From Croceibacterium segetis (lineage in GTDB: Bacteria > Pseudomonadota > Alphaproteobacteria > Sphingomonadales > Sphingomonadaceae): 64,000 nucleotides of DNA. A program made the translations under genes and the position numbers. The stretch covers positions 62,001 through 126,000 of the forward strand of contig NZ_JAANOZ010000002.1 in assembly GCF_011320115.1 (NCBI RefSeq), given 5' to 3'. The first letter of the stretch is position 1. Every line of letters starts with the position of its first letter. Of this stretch, positions 12,150 to 22,117 are shown in pieces. The notes beneath the pieces are model-generated. The model had not been told where the DNA came from. It saw only the letters and a list, made by a program, of their open reading frames with translations, and ran no database searches.

Positions 12150-12608
12150 CTACTTCGCGCAAGCGCACTTCGGTTTCGGTTTCGCCTTCGGCGCCGTCGT
12201 GGCGAACTCGGCCTGGCTGAGGATGCCGTCGTGGTTGGCGTCGGCGCCGGCAAAGCGGTCCGAGGTGGCGACCGCCCATTCCTCGAACGTGAGCAGGTTG
12301 TTGCCGTCGGCGTCGAGCTTGCGGAAATCGTCGACCCGGGTCGAGAGCATCTCGTTGCGGGTGATCTTGAGGTCTCGGTTGCGGTCGTAGCGGAAGAAGC
12401 GCTGCTGCTCGCGAGTCAGTTCGCTCACCCGGGGAAGCCCCGGCCCGCTGAGCCCGGCGAGATCGCCGCTGGGCAGGCCCGTGGGCGTCGCCGTCGGCAC
12501 GACCGGGGGCGGCGCGCCCTTCTCCACCTGCGCGCGGCCCTGCAGCCAGAACAGCCCTATGCCGACGAGCACCAGCGCGGCGAGTGCCCCGAGGACAATG
12601 CGATTCAT
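12150..12608 (-). CDS. EF-hand calcium-binding protein, membrane-anchored or exported
   Basis: The 152-aa protein starts with one hydrophobic segment (residues 4-23) that is either an uncleaved anchor or a signal peptide. It has three EF-hand-like loops: DRNRDLKITRNE (about residue 75), DADGNNLLTFEE (about 97) and DANHDGILSQAE (about 122). The C-terminus is basic and Cys-containing (KPKCACAK). A periplasmic calcium-responsive or buffering role is inferred; there is no specific family name. Confidence 0.8.
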   Translation of the reverse strand: MNRIVLGALAALVLVGIGLFWLQGRAQVEKGAPPPVVPTATPTGLPSGDLAGLSGPGLPRVSELTREQQRFFRYDRNRDLKITRNEMLSTRVDDFRKLDADGNNLLTFEEWAVATSDRFAGADANHDGILSQAEFATTAPKAKPKPKCACAK

Positions 12609-12640
12609 CAGGAGCGACCCCTCATCGCGCTTACAATAGC

Positions 12641-13294
12641 CTAGCGACCGGCGATGCCAAGCCGGACTGCGAGCAGCATCGCGCCCGGGCCATCGAGCAG
12701 CGGGAAGCCTCCGCGCGCGAGCGAGCGGCGCGCGAGGCCGGAGAGCACGGCGAGCGGGCGCAACGCACGCGGCAGCGGGGGGCATGGCAAACCCCCGGCC
12801 GCTTCGAGCACCCTTGCCCGTTCGGCCGTATCTGACAGATTCGCCGCCAGGTCGCCGAGTGCCCATAGGCGGGCGCCTGCGCCGGCTGCCTGCGGATCGT
12901 TGCCGAGTTCGATTGCCAACTGCGCGAACGCGTCGCCGCGCCCTGCCGCAAAACCCTCGATCGCCTCGGCATCGAGCGTTTCGCCGAGCAGCGCTTCCCA
13001 GCCATCGACCAGCGCAACCAATGCGCCCGGATTTCGCCACACTTGCAGCGCCTCCAACACCGCTTCGCCTGCAGGCCAGCCACCGGGCCCTGCAGCGAGC
13101 GTGTCGCGCCACCACGCGAGGCGCATCTGCACGAGAACAGGTTCTCCCCCTTGCCGCAGCGCCGCGCCGAGCCGGGCGTCGAGCGCCAGCAACGCCAGCG
13201 TCGCCGCGCGCGAGGCAGACGGCGCATAGCTAAGCGCCAGCCGCTGCGGCGCCGGCAACTCCTCGAGAAGCATTCGGTCCATGCGAACGGCCAT
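12641..13294 (-). CDS. squalene/phytoene synthase family protein (divergent)
   Basis: This 217-aa protein resembles the short alphaproteobacterial members of the trans-isoprenyl synthase fold, with RLAWWRDTL near residue 62 and ALGDLAANLSD near 150. The paired Asp-rich DxxxD substrate motifs of true squalene or phytoene synthases are not evident, so it may be a non-catalytic relative (NDUFAF6-like). The start is uncertain: a TTG at 13318 and ATGs at 13294 and 13282 are all in frame without a good SD. It is not next to other carotenoid genes. Confidence 0.6.
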   Translation of the reverse strand: MAVRMDRMLLEELPAPQRLALSYAPSASRAATLALLALDARLGAALRQGGEPVLVQMRLAWWRDTLAAGPGGWPAGEAVLEALQVWRNPGALVALVDGWEALLGETLDAEAIEGFAAGRGDAFAQLAIELGNDPQAAGAGARLWALGDLAANLSDTAERARVLEAAGGLPCPPLPRALRPLAVLSGLARRSLARGGFPLLDGPGAMLLAVRLGIAGR

Positions 13295-13447
13295 CGATGG
13301 TGGCGTCACGCGGGTCAAGGACCGGCGCGCGCAATCCCGTAAGAGATGGTCAAAGTTCTGTTAACCCTGATGTTTCACGTCCCGGTTAGCATGCCCGCGT
13401 AATACCTACCGATAGATAGGTCGGATTCCGTCATGAGGCATGGGAAT

Positions 13448-14746
13448 ATGCGCGCAATTGGATACCCTTTCCTGAAGCGATTCGTTGGGCGGCTGGCACG
13501 CAACACCAGCGGCAACGCGATGATGCTGGTGGCGCTCGGCGCGCCGCTGCTTATCGGCAGCGCCGGGCTCGCTGTTGACATGTCTCAATGGTACGTCTGG
13601 AAACACGAGTTGCAGCTGGCTACCGATCAGGCGGCCATGGCCGGTGCATGGGCGCAGACGAATTCGAACACGCAAAGCACCTACGCGGACCGCGCCACTC
13701 AGGACTACTACAAGAACTTGGCTGTCACTTCCGACTTCGCCAGCTCGCCGACCGTCATGCTCGCGAACTATTCTAACGGATCGAACAACAGCGTTGTCGT
13801 TACGGCGACCGCGACCAAAGAGCTCGCCTTCAGCAGCCTCTTTCTGAGCACGCCGGTGACCGTCGAGGCCTATTCGCAGGCAAGCTTTGCGGCGGGCGCC
13901 AACTATTCGGCATGCCTGATCGCCACCGGCACCTCTGGCACCACGCTTTCCGTTGGGGGTAGCGCCACCGTCACGGCCCACTGCGGCATGGCTGCGCTTT
14001 CCTGCTCGGACGACGCGGTTGTGATCGACGGTTCCGCTACCGTGGTGACCGACTCGATCGCAACGTGCGGCACGGCCAGCGTGCCGACCGCCAACCAAGG
14101 GGTGGTGACAGAGAACGTAGAGGGCTTGAGCGACGCGTTTGCAGACCTCGAACCGCCTACGAACAATACCCCGCGCACGTACTCCTGCACGGGCCACGGC
14201 CAATCAGCCCAAGCGTCTCCGCTCGCGGGAACCTATCACGGATTGACGGTATCCTGCAGGACCATTTTGGGCGCCGGTATCTATGTCATCGACGGCGGCA
14301 CCCTGGACTTGACCGGAAATTACAACGTGTCGGGCACGAACATCATGTTCGTTCTGAAAAACGGCGCAACGCTGAAACTCGGCGGGAGCGGCAACGGCAA
14401 CACTCTCACGCTCACACCGATGCAAGCTTCGGACTTCACGGCTCTGGGTTATTCGGCCACGCTAGCCAACCGCTATGCCAACATGCTGATCTTCGAAGAC
14501 CGCGACAATAACCCTTCGCAGTCGCACATCATCAACGGGAACTCGAATTCGCTCATCCAGGGCACGATATACCTGCCTTCCAGCAACGTCCGGGTGAACG
14601 GTACCGCCGACATCAACAGCAGCTGTTTGCAGCTGACCGCTCAGACGATCACCGTGCTGGGCAACGCGACGCTCGAGACGCGCTGTCCCTCGTCGCAGAC
14701 GAACAGCGCCGGCAGCGCCGCAGCAGACGTCAGGCTCGTCGCGTGA
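13448..14746 (+). CDS. TadG-like pilus assembly protein, set 1
   Basis: The 432-aa protein has the N-terminal Tad motif: basic stretch, NTSGNAMMLVALGAPLLIG transmembrane helix (about residues 20-42), then DMSQWYVWKHELQLATDQAA. The remainder is Ser/Thr/Asn-rich with repeated beta-strand-like GN and GT patterns and no von Willebrand domain. I prefer the ATG at 13448 because GAGG lies nine bases upstream; 13433 is also possible. The gene is noticeably less GC-rich than its neighbours. It is probably an envelope pseudopilin-associated protein of a Flp/Tad system. Confidence 0.8.
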   Translation: MRAIGYPFLKRFVGRLARNTSGNAMMLVALGAPLLIGSAGLAVDMSQWYVWKHELQLATDQAAMAGAWAQTNSNTQSTYADRATQDYYKNLAVTSDFASSPTVMLANYSNGSNNSVVVTATATKELAFSSLFLSTPVTVEAYSQASFAAGANYSACLIATGTSGTTLSVGGSATVTAHCGMAALSCSDDAVVIDGSATVVTDSIATCGTASVPTANQGVVTENVEGLSDAFADLEPPTNNTPRTYSCTGHGQSAQASPLAGTYHGLTVSCRTILGAGIYVIDGGTLDLTGNYNVSGTNIMFVLKNGATLKLGGSGNGNTLTLTPMQASDFTALGYSATLANRYANMLIFEDRDNNPSQSHIINGNSNSLIQGTIYLPSSNVRVNGTADINSSCLQLTAQTITVLGNATLETRCPSSQTNSAGSAAADVRLVA

Positions 14747-15228
14747 TGGCTCGGCTTGCCCTAGTTCGCCGATTCTTGCGCCTGTCCCGCGATGTTCGCG
14801 GCACTGCGGTGATCGAGACGGCGATTGTCGCCCCGGTCCTGGTTTCCCTGGCATTGGGGGGATTCGACGTGAGCCGTATGGTCGCGCGCCAGCACGAGCT
14901 TCAGTCCGGCGCGGCGGACGCCGAACAGATCATTCTGGCAGCCGCGACGGGAGCCGCCACCGATACGACGACGATGCAATCCGTTCTTGCCAACACGCTG
15001 AACATTCCGAACGACAGCGACCACATCCAGGTCAGCAAGGTCTATCGATGCGGAACCGACGCCAACACAAGCTCGACGCCCTGCGGTTCGGGCTCGTCGC
15101 AATCGACTTACGTGCAAGTGGTTTTTCTCGACACTTACACACCGCTATGGACCAACTTCGGCGTGGGTCACGCGGTCAACTATCACGTCGAACGGCTTGT
15201 TCAGGTTTCGTCGGAACAGGTCGCCTGA
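14746..15228 (+). CDS. TadE-like pilus assembly protein, set 1
   Basis: This 160-aa protein has the TadE signature DVRGTAVIETAIVAPVLVSLALGGFDVSRM at its N-terminus, a prepilin-like helix whose Glu follows a short cytosolic basic segment. Its ATG overlaps the stop of the preceding TadG-like gene (TGATG), so the two are coupled; a GTG one codon earlier is the alternative start. The C-terminal half is exported and contains two cysteines that could pair. Confidence 0.85.
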   Translation: MARLALVRRFLRLSRDVRGTAVIETAIVAPVLVSLALGGFDVSRMVARQHELQSGAADAEQIILAAATGAATDTTTMQSVLANTLNIPNDSDHIQVSKVYRCGTDANTSSTPCGSGSSQSTYVQVVFLDTYTPLWTNFGVGHAVNYHVERLVQVSSEQVA

Positions 15229-15230
15229 CG

Positions 15231-15662
15231 ATGTTGCGCTTTATCCGTCGCCTGAAGCAGGACCGCCGCGGCGCCGCGATCGTGGAATTCGCGATACTCG
15301 CCCCCACGCTGTTCGCCATGATCTTCGGCGTTGTCCAGGTCGGCATACAGATGTGGTGTTACAATTCGCTTCGTTCGATCGCCGCCGATGCTGGGCGCTA
15401 CACCATGGTCGAATATCAGAAGCAGAACGAGATCACGACCGACCAGATCGCGAGCAAGGCCCTCGCCATAGCCGTCAATGCTCCTTATGAATTCGACACC
15501 AATCGCCTGACTTACCCCGACGTCCAGAATCCCGCCAGCGACATCGCCGGCATGACGAAATTCACCATCACCATGGTATACGACCCGATAAGCGTTCTCG
15601 ACTTCATCGGCGTGAGCGCGCCGACGCTTACAATCACCCGCCCGATCTACGTCGCATCTTGA
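15231..15662 (+). CDS. TadE-like pilus assembly protein, set 1, second copy
   Basis: The 143-aa protein starts two bases after the previous stop. Its N-terminus RRGAAIVEFAILAPTLFAMIFG is the canonical TadE minor-pilin helix with the key Glu. The rest is a compact exported domain. Together with the two genes before it, this completes the first TadG-TadE-TadE trio. Confidence 0.87.
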   Translation: MLRFIRRLKQDRRGAAIVEFAILAPTLFAMIFGVVQVGIQMWCYNSLRSIAADAGRYTMVEYQKQNEITTDQIASKALAIAVNAPYEFDTNRLTYPDVQNPASDIAGMTKFTITMVYDPISVLDFIGVSAPTLTITRPIYVAS

Positions 15663-15848
15663 GATCACGGTCCGAGGTGATCGCCCCCAGGGGCAAAGGC
15701 ACGTCGATCCTCAGCATTCCAATCGGGTCTTCCGCTGTTCGTGCCGCCTAGGGCCCGTATCGACGCTGCGGCACCTTTAGCTGAATAATCAACAAATTAA
15801 CCAGATACATTGGGCATGCACTTACGGCGCTCCGCCTAAGACGGCGCC

Positions 15849-17810
15849 GTGCATCCGCGTTTCGCCCCGATTGCCGTCCGGCACGGCATCTTCGCTCACC
15901 TCGCGCACGACACCGCCGGCAACACGCTGATGATCGTCGCCGCGGCACTGTTGCCGCTGGCGGCGATGATCGGCAGCGGGGTCGACATGGGGCGCGCCTA
16001 CCTTTCCGAAACGCGACTGCAGCAGGCGTGCGACGCCGGGGTGCTGGCCGCGCGCAAGCGGCTCGGCACCGAAGCCGCGATCAGCGGCACGATTCCCGAC
16101 GACGCCGAGCTCGCCGGCGAGCGCTTCTTCAATGTGAACTTCGAGGAAGGCGACTACGGATCCAGAGACCGCAGGTTCGCGATGTCCCTCGATGAGGACT
16201 TCTCGATCTCCGGCGACGCGAGCGTTGCCGTGCCGACGACGCTGATGGCGATCTTCGGTTTCGGTGACATCCCGATTCACGTCGAGTGCCAGGCCCAGCT
16301 CAACATGGCCAACACCGACGTGATGATGGTGCTGGACGTGACCGGGTCAATGGCGGAGACCAATCCCGGCGACAGCACCAGCAAGATCGAAGCGCTCAAA
16401 TCGACAGTCCGCGGCTTCTACGCGCAACTGTCGGCAGCCGCACCGAGCACCACCCGGCTGCGCTTCGGCTTCGTGCCCTACTCGACCAACGTCAACGTCG
16501 GCGCCTTGCTCAGGGACGACTGGGTCAACACCACTTGGAAGTACCAGTCGCGCGAGCGGTTCAAGGAGCTCGGTCCGCTGACGACGACGACCTATGTCCG
16601 CAACTGGATCTATAAGAGCGGTTCGGTCGGCGCCGCCAGCGTGCTGTCGAGCTACGCCGCCACCTATCATCCGGGCTCGGCCGGCTACACTTACGTCGAC
16701 GCCAACGAGAAGGTCGTGACGGTCCCCCCGAAGGCGGCGTATTACACTTGCGACCAGGCGACCCCGGCGGGCAGTTACACCGCGCAGGACCAGAAGCTCA
16801 GCACCGCGACCGAGCCTTTCGCCGGGCCGCCCAGTGGTACGCGCAAGATCGACCGCTACCAGCGTACCGAGAACGGAACCAACAAGTGGACGAGCCGCTC
16901 GGGCGCAACGTGCAGCGTCTATGCGCAAACGTACAACATTTACGTCCGCACTTATGAGCGAGTCACCGACCCCTATCAGACGACCGTCGACAAGTGGCGC
17001 TACGACCAGCTGGAAAAGGATGTCAGCAATTGGCGCACCGAAGGCAACGGCTGCGTCGAGGAACGCGGCACTTACGAGATCGACGACTACGACCATATCG
17101 ACCTGGCCAGGGCGCTCGATCTCGACATCGACCTGGTCCCGACATCCGATCCTGCGACCAGGTGGTCGCCGATGTATCCCGGCGTGATCTACGAGCGCGC
17201 GATGAAATACGACGGGTCGGGCTCGTTCAGCACCGGCCAGAAGGTCACCACGGACGAGTACATGAACCCCGGTACGCTCGGCACCGCTGCATGCCCGCCG
17301 GCCGCGCGCAAGCTGGCGCCGATCACCGCCTCGCAGCTCGACGCCTACCTCTCCACCCTGACGCCGAACGGCTCGACCTACCATGACATCGGCATGATCT
17401 GGGGCGGGCGGCTGCTCTCTCCGACCGGTCTCTTCGCCAGCGAGAATGCCGACATCAGCTCGACCCGGCCGAGCACGCGGCACCTGATCTTCCTGACCGA
17501 CGGCGAAACCGCGCCGCTCGACATCTCGTACTCCTCATACGGGGTCGAACCGCTCGATCGCCGGCGATGGAAGCCGGGCTCTAAGTACACCCTCACGCAG
17601 ACCGTCGAAAAACGCTTCACCGCCGCCTGCAACGAAGTGAAGAGGAAGAATATCTCGGTGTGGGTGATCTCGTTCGGCACCGGCGCCAATCCGGTGATGC
17701 AGGACTGCGCCGGAGCCGACCGCTATTTCGTCGCCGCCGACACGGCAGCGCTCAACCAGACCTTCGCCACTATCGCCAAGCGAATGGGCGAACTGCGGGT
17801 GACCCGATGA
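15849..17810 (+). CDS. TadG-like protein with von Willebrand factor A domain, set 2
   Basis: The 653-aa protein starts at GTG. It has the Tad N-terminal helix (DTAGNTLMIVAAALLPLAA, about residues 22-40) and then a vWA domain. The MIDAS motif DVTGSMAETNPG is near residue 165, and the later metal-ligand strand FLTDGETAPLD is near 545. A long Tyr/Arg/Thr-rich insertion lies between them. vWA domains in TadG proteins are thought to mediate adhesion or assembly in the envelope. The stop overlaps the next ATG (ATGA). Confidence 0.88.
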   Translation: MHPRFAPIAVRHGIFAHLAHDTAGNTLMIVAAALLPLAAMIGSGVDMGRAYLSETRLQQACDAGVLAARKRLGTEAAISGTIPDDAELAGERFFNVNFEEGDYGSRDRRFAMSLDEDFSISGDASVAVPTTLMAIFGFGDIPIHVECQAQLNMANTDVMMVLDVTGSMAETNPGDSTSKIEALKSTVRGFYAQLSAAAPSTTRLRFGFVPYSTNVNVGALLRDDWVNTTWKYQSRERFKELGPLTTTTYVRNWIYKSGSVGAASVLSSYAATYHPGSAGYTYVDANEKVVTVPPKAAYYTCDQATPAGSYTAQDQKLSTATEPFAGPPSGTRKIDRYQRTENGTNKWTSRSGATCSVYAQTYNIYVRTYERVTDPYQTTVDKWRYDQLEKDVSNWRTEGNGCVEERGTYEIDDYDHIDLARALDLDIDLVPTSDPATRWSPMYPGVIYERAMKYDGSGSFSTGQKVTTDEYMNPGTLGTAACPPAARKLAPITASQLDAYLSTLTPNGSTYHDIGMIWGGRLLSPTGLFASENADISSTRPSTRHLIFLTDGETAPLDISYSSYGVEPLDRRRWKPGSKYTLTQTVEKRFTAACNEVKRKNISVWVISFGTGANPVMQDCAGADRYFVAADTAALNQTFATIAKRMGELRVTR

Positions 17811-18403
17811 GCGCGGCCGGGCTTGCCGCATCACTCGCTGCCGACAAGCGGGGCGTCACCGCGGTCGAATTCGCGATGATCGCTCCTGCGCTGCTGATGG
17901 TGCTGCTCGGCGTCTTCGATGCGGGGTACAATCTCTACGCCGCATCGGTGCTCGACGGCGCGGCGCAAAAGGCGGCGCGCGATTCGACCATCGAAGGCGC
18001 CGAGACCAAAGGGCTGGCGATCGACGACAGGGTCACCGCGGCGGTGCACAATGTCGTCCCGAGCGCCGACGTCACCTTCGATCGGCGCGCGTACCGCGAC
18101 TATTCCGACATCCGCCGCCCGGAGGACTACACCGACGTCGACAACGACGGCGCCTGCGACAACAACGAACCGTTCAAGGATATCAACGGTAACGGGATTT
18201 GGGATTCCGATCGCGGCACCGACACGATGGGCGGCGCGCGCGACGCCGTGCTCTACACCGTCACCGTCAGCTATCCGCGGGCCTTCCCGCTGATGCACCT
18301 GCTCGGGCTCCCTGACACGGTCACCTCACAAGTTCGGACCGTGCTCCGCAATCAGCCGTATGGCACGCAAAGCCAGGCGGTCAGTGTGGCGCAATGTTCG
18401 TGA
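17807..18403 (+). CDS. TadE-like protein with calcium-loop-like insertion, set 2
   Basis: The 198-aa protein starts with the TadE helix GVTAVEFAMIAPALLMVLLG (about residues 15-34). Between residues about 107 and 140 it has an Asp/Asn-rich insertion with two loops of the DxDNDGxCDxNE and DINGNGIWDSD type, resembling EF-hand or dockerin calcium-binding loops, which is unusual for TadE. It is coupled to the genes on both sides by overlaps. Confidence 0.85.
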   Translation: MSAAGLAASLAADKRGVTAVEFAMIAPALLMVLLGVFDAGYNLYAASVLDGAAQKAARDSTIEGAETKGLAIDDRVTAAVHNVVPSADVTFDRRAYRDYSDIRRPEDYTDVDNDGACDNNEPFKDINGNGIWDSDRGTDTMGGARDAVLYTVTVSYPRAFPLMHLLGLPDTVTSQVRTVLRNQPYGTQSQAVSVAQCS

Positions 18404-19080
18404 GGCGCCGCCTGCTTTCGCGCCTCGCCTCCAGCCGCACCGGCGTGGCGGCGACCGAGTTCGCGCTGTGCCTGCCATTCCTGCTCGGCGCCGGGCTGAT
18501 GGGCCTCGAAGTGGCCAATCGGGCGATCATCCAAACCCAGGTGGCCCAGCTGGCGGCGCAGATCGCCGACAACGCCTCGCGCATCGGCGACACCTCAACG
18601 CTGCAGGACCGCAAGATTTATGAGAACGACATCGACGACCTGCTGCGCGGCGCGGCGGTACAAGGGGGCGGCCGTCTGGACCTGTTCGGCCACGGAAGGG
18701 TGATCATCAGCAGCCTCGAGGTGGTCCCAGGAAGCGACGATCGCCAGTACATTCACTGGCAGCGCTGCGCCGGAACCAAGCACCACTTGTCGAGCTACGG
18801 GCTCGAAGGCGACGGCCTCAACGGAGAGTTGGCCGGCATGGGCCCGGCGGGAAAAGAGGTCTGGGCTTTCCCGGACGAAGCAGTGATATTTGTCGAAGTC
18901 GCCTACGATTACCGGTCGCTGGTCGGGCCGCACTTCGGGATGGGTGGCGAAATCGTCTCCACCGCGTCTTTCACGGTGCGCGACGATCGCGACCTGACGC
19001 AGATCTACCAGCGAAATCCCGCCGCCCCCGATCCGGTGGCAAGCTGCAGCACCTACACCGACCCGACGGTCGAGACTTAG
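18394..19080 (+). CDS. TadE/TadG-like pilus assembly protein, set 2
   Basis: This 228-aa protein overlaps the preceding gene by ten bases. It carries an N-terminal prepilin-like helix [21 protein letters not shown] with the conserved Glu. The exported part is about 190 residues with no recognised domain. The last four bases overlap the stop of the convergent pdhB gene. Confidence 0.82.
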   Translation: MFVRRRLLSRLASSRTGVAATEFALCLPFLLGAGLMGLEVANRAIIQTQVAQLAAQIADNASRIGDTSTLQDRKIYENDIDDLLRGAAVQGGGRLDLFGHGRVIISSLEVVPGSDDRQYIHWQRCAGTKHHLSSYGLEGDGLNGELAGMGPAGKEVWAFPDEAVIFVEVAYDYRSLVGPHFGMGGEIVSTASFTVRDDRDLTQIYQRNPAAPDPVASCSTYTDPTVET

Positions 19081-20465
19081 GCCTTGTAGGAGACTTTGCG
19101 CACCGCCTCGGCAATGCGCGCGCTGTCGATCAAGGCGAGCTTCTCGAGGTTCGCCGCATAGGGCAACGGTACGTCCTCGTTGCACACCCGCAGCACCGGC
19201 GCGTCGAGGTCGTCGAAGCCCTGCTCCATGCACAAGGCGATCACTTCGGAAGCGATCGAGCAGGTCGGCCAGCCTTCTTCGGCGACGACCAGGCGGTTGG
19301 TCTTCCTGAGGCTGGCAAGGATCGTCTCGGTGTCGAGCGGGCGCAGCGTGCGCAAGTCGATCACTTCGGCGTCGATCCCCTCCCCGGCCAGCGTCTCGGC
19401 CGCTTCGAGCGCGAGGCCGACGCCGATCGAATAGCTCACTATCGTCACGTCCGCGCCCTCGCGAATGATCCGCGCCTTGCCGATCGGCAGCACGTGGTCG
19501 TCGAGCTGGGCGAGCTCGAAGTTGCGGCCGTAGAGCAGCTCGTTCTCGAGGAATACCACCGGATCGTCGCAGCGGATCGCCGCCTTGAGAAGACCCTTGG
19601 CGTCGGAGGCATCGTAGGGAGCGATCACGATCAGGCCGGGCACGGCGGCGTACCACGGCGCGTAGTTCTGGCTGTGCTGCGCGGCGACGCGACTGGCGGC
19701 GCCGTTGGGGCCGCGGAACACCACCGGGCAGCGCATCTGCCCGCCGGACATGTAGTTGGTCTTGGCCGCCGAATTCACGATGTGGTCGATCGCCTGCATC
19801 GCGAAGTTGAAGGTCATGAACTCGACCACCGGGCGCAGGCCGCCCATCGCCGCGCCGGTGCCGATGCCGGCGAAGCCGTATTCGGTGATCGGCGTGTCGA
19901 TCACCCGCCTGGGCCCGAACTCCTCAAGCAGGCCCTGGGTGACCTTGTAGGCACCCTGGTACTCGGCGACTTCTTCACCCATCACGAATACGCGGTCGTC
20001 GCGGCGCATTTCCTCCGCCATCGCATCGCGCAGCGCTTCGCGCAGGGTGACGGTGACCATGTTGGTACCGGCGGGGATGTCCGGATCGGCCGGTCGCGGG
20101 GACGATTGCGGACGGGTGATCTCGGCTTCGTCGGGCGCCTGACCAATCTTCTCGCCCTCGCCCGGCGCTTCGGCCGGGGTGGCGGGTGCGGGTGTAGGGG
20201 CCGAAATGGCGGAGGCGTCCTCGCCCTCGCCGGCGATCACCGCGATCACCGTGCCGACCTTCACGCCTTCGGTGCCTTCGGGCACGAGGATCTTGCCGAC
20301 GGTGCCTTCGTCGATCGATTCGAATTCCATCGTCGCCTTGTCGGTCTCGATCTCGGCGAGCACGTCACCGGCGGAGATCTTGTCGCCTTCCTTGACCAGC
20401 CACTTGGCCAGCGTGCCCTCTTCCATCGTCGGCGACAGCGCGGGCATCTTCAGCTCGATACCCAT
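19077..20465 (-). CDS. pdhB: pyruvate dehydrogenase E1 component, beta subunit, with N-terminal lipoyl domain
   Basis: This 462-aa protein is the alphaproteobacterial form. It has a biotinyl/lipoyl domain (residues 1-80, lipoylated Lys in [11 protein letters not shown] at about 43), an Ala/Pro/Glu-rich linker (80-135) and the transketolase-type E1-beta domain (about 140-460, including [18 protein letters not shown] and [17 protein letters not shown]). With PdhA it decarboxylates pyruvate and loads the E2 lipoyl group. Its ATG overlaps the pdhA stop (TGATG). Confidence 0.97.
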   Translation of the reverse strand: MGIELKMPALSPTMEEGTLAKWLVKEGDKISAGDVLAEIETDKATMEFESIDEGTVGKILVPEGTEGVKVGTVIAVIAGEGEDASAISAPTPAPATPAEAPGEGEKIGQAPDEAEITRPQSSPRPADPDIPAGTNMVTVTLREALRDAMAEEMRRDDRVFVMGEEVAEYQGAYKVTQGLLEEFGPRRVIDTPITEYGFAGIGTGAAMGGLRPVVEFMTFNFAMQAIDHIVNSAAKTNYMSGGQMRCPVVFRGPNGAASRVAAQHSQNYAPWYAAVPGLIVIAPYDASDAKGLLKAAIRCDDPVVFLENELLYGRNFELAQLDDHVLPIGKARIIREGADVTIVSYSIGVGLALEAAETLAGEGIDAEVIDLRTLRPLDTETILASLRKTNRLVVAEEGWPTCSIASEVIALCMEQGFDDLDAPVLRVCNEDVPLPYAANLEKLALIDSARIAEAVRKVSYKA

Positions 20466-21556
20466 CAGTATGCCCCCACCAGGACGTCGGTGTAGAGCTC
20501 GGCTGGAGGCGGCTCGGGCGAATTCTCGGCGAAGTCGGCCGCCTCGGCGACCTTGGCGCGGATCGCCTTCTCGATATCCTTCAACTGGTCCTCGGAGACA
20601 CCCATGCCATCCAGGTCGTGCTTGGCGCGCTCGATCGGGTCGTTGTGCTCGCGCACGTCCTGCACTTCCTCGCGCGTGCGGTACTTCGCCGGATCGGACA
20701 TCGAGTGCCCGCGGTAGCGATAAGTCTCGAGCTCGAGCAGCACCGGGCCCTTGCCGGCGCGAACGTGGTCGAAAGCGACCTTCCCCGCCTGGTGCACTTC
20801 CAGCACGTCCATCCCGTTGACCTTCATCCCGGGAATGCGAAACGCGGTGCCGCGACGATAGAAATGCGTTTCGGCGCTGCTGCGCTTGACCGAGGTGCCC
20901 ATCGCATACTGATTGTTCTCGACCGCGAACACGATCGGCAGGCCCCAGAGGCTGGCCATGTTGAACGTCTCGTAGACCTGGCCCTGGTTGGCCGCGCCGT
21001 CGCCGAAATAGGCGAGGCACAGCCCGCCGTCGTCACGGTACTTGTGCGCAAAGGCAAGGCCCGCGCCGAGCGGCACTTGCGCCCCGACGATGCCGTGGCC
21101 TCCGTAGAAGGCATGGTCGGTCGAGAACATGTGCATCGAACCGCCTTTGCCTTTCGAGATGCCCGCCTCACGCCCGGTGAGCTCGGCCATGATCAGCTTC
21201 GGATCGATCCCGTAGGCGAGCATGTGGCCGTGGTCGCGATAACCGGTGATGACGCTGTCCTTGCCCTCCTCGAGCGCCGACTGCAGCCCGACTGCGACGG
21301 CTTCCTGGCCGATGTAGAGATGGCAGAACCCGCCGATCAGGCCGAGGCCGTAGAGCTGCCCTGCACGCTCCTCGAACCGACGGATCAGCAGCATCTGCTC
21401 GTAAAGGTGCAGCAGCTGTTCCTTGCTCGCCTTGAAGCGGCGGTCCTTCTCGAAGGCTTCCTGCAGGCTGTGCAGTGCGAACGCCGCGTCTTCCGCGGCG
21501 GGTTTGGCGGCGGCCTTGGCCGGCTTCTTAGGAGCGGAACTGGCGGCTTTGGCCAA
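20465..21556 (-). CDS. pdhA: pyruvate dehydrogenase E1 component, alpha subunit
   Basis: The protein binds thiamine diphosphate through [20 protein letters not shown] (about residue 190), and it has the E1-alpha segments KGGSMHMFS and [15 protein letters not shown] with the regulatory-loop serines. I choose a TTG start (protein [11 protein letters not shown], 363 aa) because AGGGAAG lies six bases upstream; a longer frame reaches 21652 without a better signal. The Lys/Ala/Pro-rich N-terminus is a flexible tail. Confidence 0.93.
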   Translation of the reverse strand: MAKAASSAPKKPAKAAAKPAAEDAAFALHSLQEAFEKDRRFKASKEQLLHLYEQMLLIRRFEERAGQLYGLGLIGGFCHLYIGQEAVAVGLQSALEEGKDSVITGYRDHGHMLAYGIDPKLIMAELTGREAGISKGKGGSMHMFSTDHAFYGGHGIVGAQVPLGAGLAFAHKYRDDGGLCLAYFGDGAANQGQVYETFNMASLWGLPIVFAVENNQYAMGTSVKRSSAETHFYRRGTAFRIPGMKVNGMDVLEVHQAGKVAFDHVRAGKGPVLLELETYRYRGHSMSDPAKYRTREEVQDVREHNDPIERAKHDLDGMGVSEDQLKDIEKAIRAKVAEAADFAENSPEPPPAELYTDVLVGAY

Positions 21557-21675
21557 GGCGAACTTCCCTGTCTTTCGAGCGGTGCGGGACCGGCGGTTGC
21601 CGGGCGCTATAAGCGCACAACCCGCGCGCTTGCAACGCCCGCCACGATGCAACGGGTCACCGGCACGCCAACGCC

Positions 21676-21993
21676 TTACTTGTCGTTGAGCTGGTAGATG
21701 TATTCGTCCGGATGGACGACGTTGAGATCGCCGCGGATCAGCTCACCTGCCATGTCGGGATCGACATGGTTGGGATCGAGCAGCGCGACACGGTTCTTGA
21801 GGTCGGCCCGCTCATGCTCGAGCTGCTTGATCTGCGCCTCGCGCTTGTCGAGCAACGACAAGTTCTCGCCCCAGGCGATGAAACCGTAGGGACCAGCGAG
21901 CGCCAGTCCGCCGAGCAGGAGGAGGTAACCGAGCGCGCCGAACTGCCTCACCTTTTCACGATCGAGCAACGGGACGGCAGCGGGACGATTCAT
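21676..21993 (-). CDS. septum formation initiator family protein (FtsB/DivIC-like)
   Basis: This 105-aa protein has one transmembrane helix (about residues 19-38) followed by a short coiled coil (LSLLDKREAQIKQLEHERADLKNRVALL, about 46-72) and a C-terminal tail ending HPDEYIYQLNDK. That is the layout of FtsB/DivIC divisome proteins, which bridge FtsL and FtsQ at the inner membrane. Its position upstream of pdhA-pdhB is typical for alphaproteobacteria. Confidence 0.85.
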   Translation of the reverse strand: MNRPAAVPLLDREKVRQFGALGYLLLLGGLALAGPYGFIAWGENLSLLDKREAQIKQLEHERADLKNRVALLDPNHVDPDMAGELIRGDLNVVHPDEYIYQLNDK

Positions 21994-22117
21994 GACCGGA
22001 GAGAATCACAGTTAACGACCCGATTCAAGCGGTTTCGCGGGGAACTCACCGTATTTTCGAACGGCCTGTCTGCATCGCCGCTTGTCGCTCGGGCCGGAAA
22101 AGGTTACATTTGAAACC

